DNA of 64,000 nucleotides from Aequorivita viscosa (GTDB lineage: Bacteria > Bacteroidota > Bacteroidia > Flavobacteriales > Flavobacteriaceae): contig NZ_FNNS01000004.1 in assembly GCF_900106795.1 (NCBI RefSeq), forward strand, positions 1 through 64,000. Direction: 5' to 3'. A program made the position numbers and the translations under genes. This document shows, in pieces, positions 53,276 through 63,117 of the stretch; positions within the stretch are counted from its first letter, which is position 1, and the number at the start of each line of letters is the position of its first letter. The notes below the pieces were generated by a model. It worked only from the letters and a program-made list of their open reading frames with translations. It was not told where the DNA came from and ran no database searches.

Positions 53276-53329
53276 GGTTTAAACTACATCTCAAAAACAC
53301 TAAACCGCATATCCAACGGATCTAAATCT
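53241..53329. repeat. Direct repeat, copy 2: hairpin plus the true 3' end of bshC
   Basis: This is the functional end of bshC (coding FEM then TAG, from 53284). It shares a 32-base exact block (53278-53309) and an 18-base exact block (53312-53329) with 52661-52712. Confidence 0.85.
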
Positions 53330-54879
53330 GCCTTTAATACATCCAATAATCCTTCACCATACTCCAAATAAAACTCTGAAAAGTTAAGGTCTCGCTCTTG
53401 CAAGCTTTGGTTCGGGAATAATTCATCTTGAATATTTCGCAAACGATCTAATTCATCAGAAAGATTTCGTTTTTGCGCTTTTAATAATCGCTTTTCAAGA
53501 TTGTCTAAGCCGTTCAACTGCTTTTTTTCTTGCGCCCCGACTGCCCCAAGAAAAGTGACGTCGGTTTTTTCGGCTAACTTGTATAAATCCTTAAACTGGT
53601 TTTTTAAATGCTTTTTCTGTTTTGAAAAATCAATCTCGATTTTCGATTTTTTATAAGTGTGTTTCGTTATTAATTCGTGTTGTGAAAGAAATAGTTCATC
53701 AACTTCTGACTTGAGTTTTTTAAGTTTTTCTGATAGTACTTTGGGAACAATCAAAGCAGAATTTCGAAGCAATACAATAGGAAATGGCACTTCTGCCTTT
53801 TCAAAATAATCCTTTAACTGAAACCAATACGCCAACTCACCGCCGCCGCCAATGTAACATAGATTTGGTAAAATAACTTCTTCATACAATGGTCGAAGCA
53901 AGGCGTTTGGCGAAAAACGTTCAGGATGATTTTCAAGTTCTTTTAAAATTTCATCTTTAGAAAAGGAAATATCGGTATCATTCACATAAAACTTGCCGTT
54001 ACGTTCAATAATTCGCTCGCGAAGGTTTTCTTTTAAATAAAACAAATTGATTTCCCGAGGATGAACCTGCTCTGGAAAACCTAAGGCTGTTAATCGCTTT
54101 GTTGTCTTTGTGATTTCATTAAAACTCAGTTTTTCCGTCAATTCCTTCTCAGCATACGGAATAAAACACTTTTTGAGTTCTGCATCATTGCCATCTACAA
54201 TTACGAGTCCGTGACTGCGAAATAATGTGTTCGCCAAATATCGGGTAGCATCCGCTAGATTTTTGTGTTTTGTATAAGCGTCAGAAAACAACTGAGTAAG
54301 CTTTTTGCCATTCTCACTCTCCCCGAATTCTTTTTTGAGTTGGTTTTTAACTTCAGTTAAACCCTCTGTAGAAAGTTCTCCAACAGCACCAGAAGACTCT
54401 CTTTTCCACCCTACTTTTTTCCCGAAGAGATTAAAATGATTTATTTCTTCAAAATCATGGTCTTCTGTGGCCATCCAGTAAACTGGCACAAAATGATGCT
54501 GCGGGTATTCCTTTTCGAGCTGTTCGGCAAGATTGATTGCTGAAAATATTTTATACAAAAAGTAAAGCGGTCCTGTGAAAAGATTTAGCTGATGTCCAGT
54601 CGTTATCGTAAAAGTGGAACGCTCCCTCAACAAATCGATATTGCTCAAAGTTAATTGTGAAAGTGAATTATCGCCGTATTGAAATAGTATCCGCTTTGCT
54701 AAAAGATGTCGTTGATCATCAGAAAAACTTTTTTGCTTCTCTTCAATTTGAAGTTTGAAGTTTTTCAAAGACGGAAACCGATTGTAAAACGGCTTTAAAG
54801 CATCGTTTTCTTCAAGATATTCGCAAATAAGTTTTGAGAAATATCCGGTGTATTTATACGAAATAGAATGGGTTGGCAT
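53284..54879 (-). CDS. bshC: Bacillithiol biosynthesis cysteine-adding enzyme BshC
   Basis: 531 residues from ATG 54879 (MPTHSISYKYTGYFS); the frame is open to a TTG eight codons upstream, but the ATG fits the family. BshC signatures: TGHQLNLFTGPLYFLYKIFSAIN, VPVYWMATEDHDFEEINHF, SPNALLRPLYEEVILPN and YIGGGGELAYWFQLKDYF. It adds cysteine to GlcN-malate, the last step of bacillithiol synthesis, which replaces glutathione in many Bacteroidota and Firmicutes. bshA and bshB are not in the window. Its 3' end has been duplicated next to a toxin-antitoxin module. Confidence 0.95.
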   Translation of the reverse strand: MPTHSISYKYTGYFSKLICEYLEENDALKPFYNRFPSLKNFKLQIEEKQKSFSDDQRHLLAKRILFQYGDNSLSQLTLSNIDLLRERSTFTITTGHQLNLFTGPLYFLYKIFSAINLAEQLEKEYPQHHFVPVYWMATEDHDFEEINHFNLFGKKVGWKRESSGAVGELSTEGLTEVKNQLKKEFGESENGKKLTQLFSDAYTKHKNLADATRYLANTLFRSHGLVIVDGNDAELKKCFIPYAEKELTEKLSFNEITKTTKRLTALGFPEQVHPREINLFYLKENLRERIIERNGKFYVNDTDISFSKDEILKELENHPERFSPNALLRPLYEEVILPNLCYIGGGGELAYWFQLKDYFEKAEVPFPIVLLRNSALIVPKVLSEKLKKLKSEVDELFLSQHELITKHTYKKSKIEIDFSKQKKHLKNQFKDLYKLAEKTDVTFLGAVGAQEKKQLNGLDNLEKRLLKAQKRNLSDELDRLRNIQDELFPNQSLQERDLNFSEFYLEYGEGLLDVLKADLDPLDMRFSVFEM

Positions 54880-54957
54880 AGGCTTTTTAGAAAATTGAAA
54901 CAAAAATAACCGTTTTCAATGGGTCGAGGCTTTAAAGATACGTTAATCTTGGTAGTC

Positions 54958-54999
54958 GCCACGAATGCACAAATAATTATTCATTCGTGCATTCGTGGC
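54958..54999. repeat. Perfect 13-base inverted repeat between divergent genes
   Basis: GCCACGAATGCAC and GTGCATTCGTGGC are exact inverted copies around AAATAATTATTCATTC. The motif recalls a CACGAAT-type flavobacterial intergenic repeat; a weaker form (CTACGAATACACGAATT) is near 52601-52619. It sits between bshC (minus) and the M14 peptidase (plus), so it could also influence either promoter. Confidence 0.7.
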
Positions 55000-55063
55000 A
55001 AGAAAACCCAATACTATTCAAAAATCTTTCCTTAGTTTTAGCCTTTATTTAAAATCTCGTATA

Positions 55064-57529
55064 ATGAAGCGCTATTTCGCAATTTTATTTCTTATTTTTC
55101 CACTCTTTGTTTTTGCCCAACTCAAATCACCATCCGACTTTTTGGGCTATGAAATAGGAACTGAATTTACCCGTCACGCCGATGTGGTTTCTTATTTTGA
55201 ACACGTAGCCACCAATTCTGGAAAGGTGAAGTATTTCGATTATGGCAAGACGAATGAAAGAAGAAGATTGACATACGCCGTTATTTCTTCCGAAGAAAAC
55301 ATCGCGAATCTTGAAAAAATTAGAACCGATAATTTAAAGAATATCGGGATTTTGGACGGAAATGCTTCTCCCGAAAAAACCATTGCTTGGCTTAGTTACA
55401 ACGTTCACGGAAATGAAGCTTCGAGCAGTGAGGCGGCGATGAACACTATTTATAAACTCCTTACCGAGCATCCCGATTATTTAGAAAATGTAGTTGTCAT
55501 TATGGATCCAAATGTGAATCCTGATGGGCGTGATCGCTATGTAAATTGGTATAACCAAGTAAAAGCATCGCCATTCAACACTTCGCAAGATGCAACAGAG
55601 CACAGCGAACCGTGGCCGGGCGGGCGACCAAATCATTATCTTTTTGATTTAAACCGCGATTGGATGTGGGCGAGTCAGGTTGAAACGCAACAGCGCTTAA
55701 AAATCTACAACCAATGGATGCCTCATCTTCACGTAGATTTTCACGAGCAGTTTATCAATAATCCATACTATTTTGCACCAGGAGCCGAACCTTATCACGA
55801 AATGTTGACGCCTTGGCAACGGGAATTTCAATTTACAGTTGGGAAGAATAACGCCAAACATTTTGACGAAAACGGCTGGCTTTTCTTTACGCGCGAAAGC
55901 TTTGATTTGTTATATCCTAGCTATGGCGACACCTACCCGATGTTTATGGGAGCGATTGGAATGACGTATGAACAGGCTGGACACGGGAAAGCTGGCTTGG
56001 GGATTATAAACGATGAAGATTTTGAACTAACCTTGATGGATCGGATGACGCATCACACAACGTCAGGACTTTCTACCATTGAAGTAGCATCTCAAAATGC
56101 AGCTGCTTTGAATTCTAATTTCAAAGAGTTTTTCCGAAACAATAATTTGAAGTATAAGAGCTTTGTGCTGAAAGGCAATGCAGACAACATTAAAACCCTA
56201 ACCGAAATGTTGGACCGCCACGAAATAAAATACGGTTTTTCAAGTGGGGGTACAGTAAAAGGGTTTGATTACACGAACAATAAAAAAGGCTCGATAGATG
56301 CCAACGGCGCCTTGGTTGTAAGCACGAACCAACCGAAAGGAAAGATGGTTGAGGTATTATTTGAGCCACATACCGAGCTTACTACGCCTTTGACTTATGA
56401 CATTACAGCTTGGAGTCTTCCGTATGCTTACGGACTTGAGGCAGTTGCGAGCACGACGTTGGTTTCGGGGAATAATGGTGCTTCGGAGAAAAAAGTTTCT
56501 AACGCGCCAACTCCTTCCGCAGCGGGATATATAACAAAGTGGAGTAGTTTGAAGGATGCCGAATTTCTTTCAGAATTATTAAAGAATGACATTAAAGTAC
56601 GCTTTTCCGAAAACGAGCTCAGCTTTGGAGGAAATGAGTTTGGTCGCGGTAGCTTAATTATTACCCGAAGCGACAACAAACTGAATCCAGCTTTTGATAA
56701 AAAGGTAACAGAAATCGCGAACAAAATGGGTAGGCAATTATATGCGTCCCCAACGAGTTTCGCCGATAAAGGAACAGATTTCGGTTCGCAATACGTTCAC
56801 TTAATAAAGAATAAAAAGGTTGCGATGTTGCAAGGTGAGGGCACATCTTCCTTGAATTACGGAACTTTGTGGCATTTCTTTGAAACGCAGTTGAAGTATC
56901 CAATCACTTCGATTAACACGAAAGACATAAGCAGAATTAAATGGTCAGATTACGACGTTCTGATTTTACCTGACGGATATTATAATTCGATTATTGACGA
57001 AACTGTTTTTGAAACCTTAAGTAATTGGATTGATAAGGGCGGAAAGCTTATCGCAATGGGCAATGCTGTTAGTCTTTTTGAAGGAAAGGAAGGATTTGAT
57101 TTGGTGAAAAATGGTTCTGAAGAAGATGAAAAGAAAAAAGATTCCATTTCCGAAGGAAACCTAATTCCTTACGCACAACGCGAAATGGAGCGTACCAAGG
57201 ATATGATTACAGGAAGTATTTATAAAATTTCCGTAGACAATACCCATCCTTTGGCTTTTGGTTATGGTGATACTTATTATACGCTGAAACTTGGAAGCGC
57301 TTCGTATAAGTTTCTAGAAGACGGATACAATGTTGGTTACATTAAAGGAGAACCTGAAAGTGTTGCCGGATTTTCTGGGGAAGCTGCTAAGGCTTCTTTA
57401 AAAAATTCCATCGTTTTTGCACAAGCAGAAAAGGGAAAAGGCAGCGTTGTTTATATGGTGGACGATGTGGTTTTTCGCTCTTTTTGGCAGAACGGGAAGC
57501 TGTTTTTGGCGAATGCGGTGTTTTTTTAG
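55064..57529 (+). CDS. Secreted M14-family zinc carboxypeptidase
   Basis: 821 residues from ATG 55064 (MKRYFAILFLIFPLF, signal peptide ending VFAQ); upstream GTG would add a non-signal tail. The M14 domain shows YNVHGNEASSSEAAMNTIY (zinc His and Glu of HxxE), then HLHVDFHEQFINNPYYF (third zinc His) and EQAGHGKAG near the catalytic Glu. A long C-terminal region (about 400-820) holds a flavodoxin- or GATase-like beta/alpha domain (KKVAMLQGEGTSSLNYGTLWHFF, YDVLILPDGYYNSII), as in other flavobacterial M14 proteins. Acts in the periplasm or outside the cell on peptides. No T9SS sorting domain is seen. Confidence 0.92.
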   Translation: MKRYFAILFLIFPLFVFAQLKSPSDFLGYEIGTEFTRHADVVSYFEHVATNSGKVKYFDYGKTNERRRLTYAVISSEENIANLEKIRTDNLKNIGILDGNASPEKTIAWLSYNVHGNEASSSEAAMNTIYKLLTEHPDYLENVVVIMDPNVNPDGRDRYVNWYNQVKASPFNTSQDATEHSEPWPGGRPNHYLFDLNRDWMWASQVETQQRLKIYNQWMPHLHVDFHEQFINNPYYFAPGAEPYHEMLTPWQREFQFTVGKNNAKHFDENGWLFFTRESFDLLYPSYGDTYPMFMGAIGMTYEQAGHGKAGLGIINDEDFELTLMDRMTHHTTSGLSTIEVASQNAAALNSNFKEFFRNNNLKYKSFVLKGNADNIKTLTEMLDRHEIKYGFSSGGTVKGFDYTNNKKGSIDANGALVVSTNQPKGKMVEVLFEPHTELTTPLTYDITAWSLPYAYGLEAVASTTLVSGNNGASEKKVSNAPTPSAAGYITKWSSLKDAEFLSELLKNDIKVRFSENELSFGGNEFGRGSLIITRSDNKLNPAFDKKVTEIANKMGRQLYASPTSFADKGTDFGSQYVHLIKNKKVAMLQGEGTSSLNYGTLWHFFETQLKYPITSINTKDISRIKWSDYDVLILPDGYYNSIIDETVFETLSNWIDKGGKLIAMGNAVSLFEGKEGFDLVKNGSEEDEKKKDSISEGNLIPYAQREMERTKDMITGSIYKISVDNTHPLAFGYGDTYYTLKLGSASYKFLEDGYNVGYIKGEPESVAGFSGEAAKASLKNSIVFAQAEKGKGSVVYMVDDVVFRSFWQNGKLFLANAVFF

Positions 57530-57551
57530 GCTGTGAGATTTAAAAGAATTT

Positions 57552-57668
57552 GGCTAAAGCCAATAGCTATTTTGCTTACTTACCCCGAGCTAAAGCATGG
57601 GGTTATTGGAATAACCACGGCGCTTTAGCCCGTGGTTAAACGATCCGCATATAAATCTGGCTTTAGTC
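57552..57668 (-). repeat. REP-like palindromic repeat, second copy (inverted)
   Basis: GGCTAAAGCC (57552) and GGCTTTAGTC (57659) bound two hairpins: CCCCGAGCTAAAGCATGGGG and CCACGGCGCTTTAGCCCGTGG. Read on the minus strand, it follows the 10134-10286 copy block for block, without the extra bases in the first hairpin. Two related copies 47 kb apart and in opposite orientation mark a dispersed family. Confidence 0.8.
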
Positions 57669-58020
57669 AAATTTTTGCATTTTACTTTTCGCTAAAGAAG
57701 GTTTTTACTATCCTAAAAATCACCCTCTAAAACCCCTGTAATTACTCGCCTTGCATAGATAAGGCTTCAACCGATTAACAGAAGGCTTGCCGTCGTGCTT
57801 CGGAAGGCTTCCCGAGGAATCAAGGAAGGCTTTCTTTTAATTGAACGATACTGTCCTTTGAAGCAGTGTTACCCACGGTTCAACAATTTTAATGTTATAT
57901 TTGTCGCAGCCATCCGCCTTGGCTTTTCGCAATAGACTTTAGACTTATTTTAATTAGTGTTTTTATCATAAATCTCGAAGTTCTTGGTGGTTTTAAAACC
58001 AAAATATAATATTAAGAATT
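57669..58020. other. Intergenic region upstream of the polysaccharide cluster
   Basis: No gene seen. A TATATTTG box at 57896-57903 exactly matches the -7 consensus and may drive the cluster starting at 58021, giving a leader of about 110 bases. No good -33 box was found. Confidence 0.4.
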
Positions 58021-59472
58021 ATGGGCAGCTTTTTTACTGGATATTATAAAGGAAACTTGAATCCGCTGCTTACGGGATTTGTCTGTGGTTTTTATCCGCT
58101 GGTTTTTTATTGTTCCAATAACTTCTGGGCGGTCAATTCGTGGCAGCATCTCGGATTTTTTCTGATGAGTTTGATAGGGATTCCCGTCGCTATTTTTGCA
58201 GTGCTTTCATTGGTTTTTAAAATGTCGACAAAAATCTCCAGATACAAATCGCAGATTCTTTTTGTTACAATTATTATGACCGTTGGCACGTTGATGTCCT
58301 GGGCGATGTATCTCGATTTTAAAAAGAAAATGTTGCTGGCTTTGTTTGTTGTTTCTATTATCGCGGCCTGGAAATTACATTTACATTATAAGAAGCTTCT
58401 AGTCCTTATTCTTATAATGAGCATTATTCCGACCGTGAATTGCGCTATAAAATTAATTGAGCAGCAACAACCTCAAGATTGGGCCAATTTGCCCGATTCC
58501 ATTGGCGAAGCGAAGTTCAAGAAAACTCCAAATATCTATATGATTCAACCCGATGGGTATGCCGCGCAGGATATGATGGAGAGCGAATTGTATCATTTTG
58601 ACAATCCTATGTACGATTGGCTAAAGGGTGAAGGGTTTACCGTTTACGACAATTTCCGAAGTAATTATCCTGCGAGCCTAACCTCCAACTCTTCAATGTT
58701 GTCAATGCGGCAACACCATTTTGGGAAGACTCTTTTCCCATCTATTGAAATGCCACTTGCCCGTGATTTTATTGCTGGAAACAACAATGCCATTCAGATT
58801 TTAAAACGAAATGGTTATTCAAACTTTTTCATTGTTCAAGACGATTACTTTCAGCAGAGTTTACCAGTACAGCACTACGATTATTACAATGTTAATGCGA
58901 ATAGAATTCCGTATTTCAGCAATGGTAAAAACCTAGAGGCAGTAGTTTTTGACGATTTAAAAGCTGCAATTGATACAGTAAAAACAGAAGGGCTACGGTT
59001 CTTTTTTGTTGAAAAGCTATTGCCTCACCACGTTCACTTTGCTGCCTCGAAAGAAGAAGAGCGAAATACCTATATCGAAAAAATTAAGGAAGTCAACAAT
59101 TGGTTGAAAAACACAACGGTTCATATTTCGGAAAACGATCCTTCGGCGATTATCATCATCCTTGCCGATCACGGTGGTTGGGTGGGACTTGGTAGTTATC
59201 CCGAAATGTTTTCCACGAGAGATTCCAATCAGATAAAAACGATTTATTCCACCTTGGCGGCCATTAAATGGAACGGGAATTTAATAGATGGATTCGATGA
59301 AGAGCTGCGAAGTAATGTCAATGTTTTTCGCGTGTTGTTTTCTGTATTGAGTGAAAATCCAGAATATTTGAAATATATGGAGGACAATTCCAGTTATAAC
59401 CTTCAGAATGGTACTTTTTTCAAATCTGTTAGAGCAGCAATTGACGATTCGGGAAATGTGTTGAAAGATTAA
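58021..59472 (+). CDS. Membrane protein with alkaline-phosphatase/sulfatase-superfamily domain
   Basis: 483 residues. About five transmembrane helices fill residues 10-145, followed by a periplasmic alkaline-phosphatase-superfamily domain: IYMIQPDGYAAQDMM (metal Asp near the start), NFRSNYPASLTSNSSMLSM (the position of the nucleophile Ser/Thr), EKLLPHHVHF and IIILADHGGW (metal Asp-His). This layout matches membrane phosphoethanolamine/phosphoglycerol transferase-like and sulfatase-like proteins that modify surface glycans. The next gene begins two bases after its stop, so it heads the polysaccharide operon. Confidence 0.78.
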   Translation: MGSFFTGYYKGNLNPLLTGFVCGFYPLVFYCSNNFWAVNSWQHLGFFLMSLIGIPVAIFAVLSLVFKMSTKISRYKSQILFVTIIMTVGTLMSWAMYLDFKKKMLLALFVVSIIAAWKLHLHYKKLLVLILIMSIIPTVNCAIKLIEQQQPQDWANLPDSIGEAKFKKTPNIYMIQPDGYAAQDMMESELYHFDNPMYDWLKGEGFTVYDNFRSNYPASLTSNSSMLSMRQHHFGKTLFPSIEMPLARDFIAGNNNAIQILKRNGYSNFFIVQDDYFQQSLPVQHYDYYNVNANRIPYFSNGKNLEAVVFDDLKAAIDTVKTEGLRFFFVEKLLPHHVHFAASKEEERNTYIEKIKEVNNWLKNTTVHISENDPSAIIIILADHGGWVGLGSYPEMFSTRDSNQIKTIYSTLAAIKWNGNLIDGFDEELRSNVNVFRVLFSVLSENPEYLKYMEDNSSYNLQNGTFFKSVRAAIDDSGNVLKD

Positions 59473-59474
59473 AA

Positions 59475-60467
59475 ATGAAATCAATCAAATTGGATACATA
59501 CGAAATAAGAAAATATCAACCAGAAGATAAAATTGCCTGGGACAACTTTGTGAAGATGGCGAAAAACGCCACTTTTCTGTTTCAGCGGGATTTTATGGAC
59601 TATCATTCCAATCGATTTGAAGACCATTCGTTACTTGTTTATAATGACAAAAAACTCGTTGCCACACTTCCTGCGAACTTAGTTGAAGGAATATTACATT
59701 CCCATCAAGGTTTAAGTTATGGCGGATTAATATTGAATACTAAAACTACATTTCAAGAAGTTCTGATTATTTTCCGAAGCTTGTTAAGCTTTCTTGAAGC
59801 TGAAGGAATAGAAACTTTGAATTTGAAGTTGCTTCCAAAAATGTATAATCTATTGCCAAGTGACGAGATGGATTATTTGCTCTTTCTTACAAAGGCGCAA
59901 CTCAGGCGACGGGATTTAAGCAGTTGTGTTTTTAATGAAAATCGGTTGAAAATTGAATCCTCAAACCGATTGCGAGGAATTAAAAAAGGGGTAAAAAATG
60001 AATTAGAGGTTCGGGAAGAGTCTGCTTTTGATTCTTTTTGGAAAGAGGTCTTAGAGCCAAATCTAAAACAAGTTCACAATCAAAAGCCTGTCCATTCCTT
60101 GGATGAAATAAATTTATTGAAATCGTATTTCCCAGATAATATCCGACAGTTCAATGTTTATAAAGACGAAAAAATTGTCGCAGGAACCACTATATTCGAA
60201 ACATCGGCAGTAGCACACGCCCAGTATATTTCAGCAAATGAACTTGGACGAAAAACGGGCGGTCTGGATTTTTTGTTCAATCATTTACTGCAGCATTTCT
60301 CTCATAAAAAGTATTTTGATTTTGGGATTTCCAACGAGGCTCAAGGAATGAAGGTCAACAAAGGCCTTTTGAATTGGAAGGAAAGTTTCGGGGGAAGAGG
60401 AATTGCACACGATTTTTATGAAATTAAAACCGAGAACCATCACCTTTTAAACGATATTTTTATATGA
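59475..60467 (+). CDS. GNAT/FemAB-like acyltransferase
   Basis: 330 residues, no signal peptide or membrane helix. The fold resembles duplicated GNAT domains as in Fem[34 protein letters not shown] (start), [13 protein letters not shown], and [31 protein letters not shown] near the C-terminus. Such proteins in Bacteroidota polysaccharide loci transfer acyl or aminoacyl groups onto sugars. It starts two bases after the membrane phosphatase-like gene and overlaps the aminotransferase gene by four bases, so the genes are co-translated. Confidence 0.85.
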   Translation: MKSIKLDTYEIRKYQPEDKIAWDNFVKMAKNATFLFQRDFMDYHSNRFEDHSLLVYNDKKLVATLPANLVEGILHSHQGLSYGGLILNTKTTFQEVLIIFRSLLSFLEAEGIETLNLKLLPKMYNLLPSDEMDYLLFLTKAQLRRRDLSSCVFNENRLKIESSNRLRGIKKGVKNELEVREESAFDSFWKEVLEPNLKQVHNQKPVHSLDEINLLKSYFPDNIRQFNVYKDEKIVAGTTIFETSAVAHAQYISANELGRKTGGLDFLFNHLLQHFSHKKYFDFGISNEAQGMKVNKGLLNWKESFGGRGIAHDFYEIKTENHHLLNDIFI

Positions 60468-61564
60468 TTCCGTTTTTAGATTTAAAAGCAATAAATGAAC
60501 GTTTTGAACCTTCATTTCACGAGAGCTTTCAGCAGTTTTTAGAATCTGGTTATTACGTCCTTGGAAATCAAGTGAAGTTGTTTGAAGCAAATTTCGCTAG
60601 ATATTGCGGCGCAAAACATTGCATCGGTGTCGGAAATGGTTTGGATGCGCTTCGTTTAATTTTGGAAGGATATAAGGCGCTGGGAAAATTAAAAGAAAAC
60701 GATGCGGTTTTAGTTGCGTCAAATACGTATATCGCTACCATTTTGGCAATAAAACAAGCGGGTTTAAAGCCAGTTTTAGTCGAATCTGAATTGGATAACT
60801 ATAACTTCGACCTGACTTCCCTGAAAAACTCAATTACAAAAAACACCAAGGCTATAATGCCCGTACATCTGTATGGACAACTTTCCCCAATGAAAGAAAT
60901 TCTTGAGTTTTCAAAGGCTAATAATCTCTTGGTAATTGAAGATGCCGCCCAAGCTCACGGCGCAGAAAACAGCGACAGAAAACGAGCGGGAAATCTTGGA
61001 GATGCTGCAGGTTTTAGCTTTTATCCAACTAAGAACCTTGGAGCCCTAGGAGATGGAGGAGCCATTACGACAAATGACGATGCTTTGGCCGAAGTGGTTT
61101 CAAAACTCAGAAACTACGGCACTTCCATCAAATATGTGAATGAGCTTGTAGGTTTCAATTCGAGACTTGACGAATTGCAAGCAGCATTTTTGAATTGTAA
61201 ATTGCCTGCGTTGGATATGGATAATAACCGTCGTCGGGAGATTGCCAAAAGATATGTTTCAGAGATTAAGAATAAAAAAATAACGCTTCCAACTTATGAC
61301 GAAAGCGAAAACCACGTGTTCCATCTTTTTGTTGTTCGCGTTGAAAATAGGAATGAATTTATAGATTATTTGGACAGAAACAGTGTAGGGCATTTAATAC
61401 ATTATCCCATTCCGCCACACCATCAAAAAGCACTTTCTGAATTTTCAAATTTGAGTTTCCCGAATACCGAAAAGTTGCACAATGAAGTAATCAGTATCCC
61501 GATGAGTCCTGTTTTATCTGAAGTGGATGTGGAAAGAGTGATTGGGGTTTTGAATAAATATTAG
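60464..61564 (+). CDS. DegT/DnrJ/EryC1/StrS-family sugar aminotransferase
   Basis: 366 residues of PLP-dependent fold type I. The N-terminal [17 protein letters not shown], the Gly-rich [15 protein letters not shown], the Asp of [10 protein letters not shown] and the PLP lysine in [17 protein letters not shown] are clear, with [16 protein letters not shown] and [10 protein letters not shown] in the C-terminal part. It transfers an amino group to a keto-sugar nucleotide for surface polysaccharide synthesis. It overlaps the FemAB-like gene by four bases. Its keto-sugar is not indicated by the neighbours seen here. Confidence 0.93.
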   Translation: MIPFLDLKAINERFEPSFHESFQQFLESGYYVLGNQVKLFEANFARYCGAKHCIGVGNGLDALRLILEGYKALGKLKENDAVLVASNTYIATILAIKQAGLKPVLVESELDNYNFDLTSLKNSITKNTKAIMPVHLYGQLSPMKEILEFSKANNLLVIEDAAQAHGAENSDRKRAGNLGDAAGFSFYPTKNLGALGDGGAITTNDDALAEVVSKLRNYGTSIKYVNELVGFNSRLDELQAAFLNCKLPALDMDNNRRREIAKRYVSEIKNKKITLPTYDESENHVFHLFVVRVENRNEFIDYLDRNSVGHLIHYPIPPHHQKALSEFSNLSFPNTEKLHNEVISIPMSPVLSEVDVERVIGVLNKY

Positions 61565-61641
61565 ATGTTAGAAAGTAGTATAAAGAACAGAGAATAGAGA
61601 ACAAAGACAATACTAGTTTTAATATTCAGACATGTTCATTA

Positions 61642-61698
61642 CTGAAACCTGAAACTTGGAACTTGAAACCCGCAACCTATAAACCCGAAACTTGAAAA
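61642..61698. repeat. Degenerate GAAACTTG-type tandem repeats
   Basis: Units such as CTGAAAC, CTGAAACTTGG, AACTTGAAACCC and CCCGAAACTTGAAA recur in about 55 bases between the aminotransferase and the flippase gene. This is low-complexity drift of a short motif; its last units overlap the TTG start of the next gene. Confidence 0.5.
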
Positions 61699-62981
61699 TT
61701 CCAGCCTTCATAAAAAACAATCTCCTTTTAAAAATGACTTCTTTAAATGCAGGGGTTATTGGCGTTCGGTTGGTTATTTCACTTTTTATTCAACGATTGT
61801 TGGCCGAAATTGTCGGGGAGGCGGGGATTGCAAAAATCGGTTCGCTCCGTAACCTTTTGGAAATGCTTAGCTCGTTTGCTTCCATTGGCATTTTCAGCGG
61901 AGTTGTAAAATATGTAGCAGAACACAAGGACGATAAAGAGCAACTTCAGAAATTGTTTTCCACAACTTTTGTCTTTACCGCCTTTGGGTCACTAACCGTC
62001 TTCTTGATTTTATTCTTCGGCTCGGGCTATTTAAGTGAAACCATATTTGACTCACCTGATTATGTTTATCTAATAAAGCTTCTGGCAGTAATCGTTCCCT
62101 TTATCAGTCTGTATCGAATCTTTAATGCTGTTGTAAATGGACTTTCGCGCTATAAAAAGCTAGCGGGCATAGATTTCGTTAGCTATCTATTGAGTGCTGC
62201 ACTAACGGTTGTTTTGTTGCTTACCCACAATCTTGATGGGGCACTTATCGCCATCGCGATCACTCCAGCGCTTCAGTTTTTTGTGTTACTATTTATTTTT
62301 ATAAAAGTCCTTCGTGAGTACATACAATTCTCTAAGCTGACTTTTAAAATTCCGATGGCAAAGAGCTTATTAGCCTTTTCGCTAATGTCCTTCTTTTCAA
62401 CCGTACTGCTCAATTATGTTGAAATCGACATTCGGGTGATGATTCAAAACCGTATTAACATAAACGACGCTGGGACTTGGACAGCAATGACCAATATTTC
62501 CAAAAATTATATGGTTTTTTCAGGTGCTATTTTTACCTTATATGTACTTCCGAAGTTCGCTGGCATTCACAATAAAACTGATTTCAAAGCTGAACTTCTA
62601 AATATATATAAAACGTTATTGCCTCTTTTTGGCGTAGGAATGTTGTTGATTTACTTCCTGAGAGAATACGTAATCTTAATTATTTATCCCGATTTCCACG
62701 GAATGTCTCCCTTATTTAAATGGCAACTGATGGGCGATTTTGTTCGCTTGGCTTCTTTAGTTTTAGGGTATCAATTTTTGGCGAAAAAGATGGTGAAAAA
62801 CTTTATATTTTCTGAGATAATATCTTTGGGCTTGTTTTATTTTTTCGCCTATTTTCTTACAGATATATATGGAGTAGAAGGCGTGGTCATAGCACATTTC
62901 TTGCGCTATGTAGTTTACTTTTTTGTGGTATTATTTCTGGTATTCCGTTATTTTAAAAAGCAACAAAAGACTGCTGAATAG
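61692..62981 (+). CDS. Wzx-type polysaccharide flippase (MATE/PST superfamily)
   Basis: 429 residues with twelve or so transmembrane segments, ending in a basic tail (RYFKKQQKT). The family blocks GVRLVISLFIQRLLAEIVGEAGIAKIGSLRNLLEMLSSFASIGIFSGVVKYVAEH resemble O-antigen translocases (WzxE-like). Such proteins flip lipid-linked repeat units across the inner membrane. The start is taken at TTG 61692, 15 codons before the ATG at 61734; either is possible. It follows the aminotransferase and closes the polysaccharide operon. Confidence 0.85.
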   Translation: MKIPAFIKNNLLLKMTSLNAGVIGVRLVISLFIQRLLAEIVGEAGIAKIGSLRNLLEMLSSFASIGIFSGVVKYVAEHKDDKEQLQKLFSTTFVFTAFGSLTVFLILFFGSGYLSETIFDSPDYVYLIKLLAVIVPFISLYRIFNAVVNGLSRYKKLAGIDFVSYLLSAALTVVLLLTHNLDGALIAIAITPALQFFVLLFIFIKVLREYIQFSKLTFKIPMAKSLLAFSLMSFFSTVLLNYVEIDIRVMIQNRININDAGTWTAMTNISKNYMVFSGAIFTLYVLPKFAGIHNKTDFKAELLNIYKTLLPLFGVGMLLIYFLREYVILIIYPDFHGMSPLFKWQLMGDFVRLASLVLGYQFLAKKMVKNFIFSEIISLGLFYFFAYFLTDIYGVEGVVIAHFLRYVVYFFVVLFLVFRYFKKQQKTAE

Positions 62982-63072
62982 ATTTTAAAACAAAGAGTTT
63001 TTTGAATAACTTTTTATTGTACTTATAATCCTATCTCTACGAAATTCAACTGTAAGGACGCAAGTTTATCAT

Positions 63073-63080
63073 TATCTTTG
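63073..63080 (+). promoter_or_regulatory. Candidate -7 box for the gene at 63118
   Basis: TATCTTTG matches TAnnTTTG and lies 37 bases before the ATG. No clear -33 TTTG is seen. Confidence 0.35.
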
Positions 63081-63117
63081 CCAGAATTTTTATCGAATTT
63101 TATTTTCTGTTATTTCT

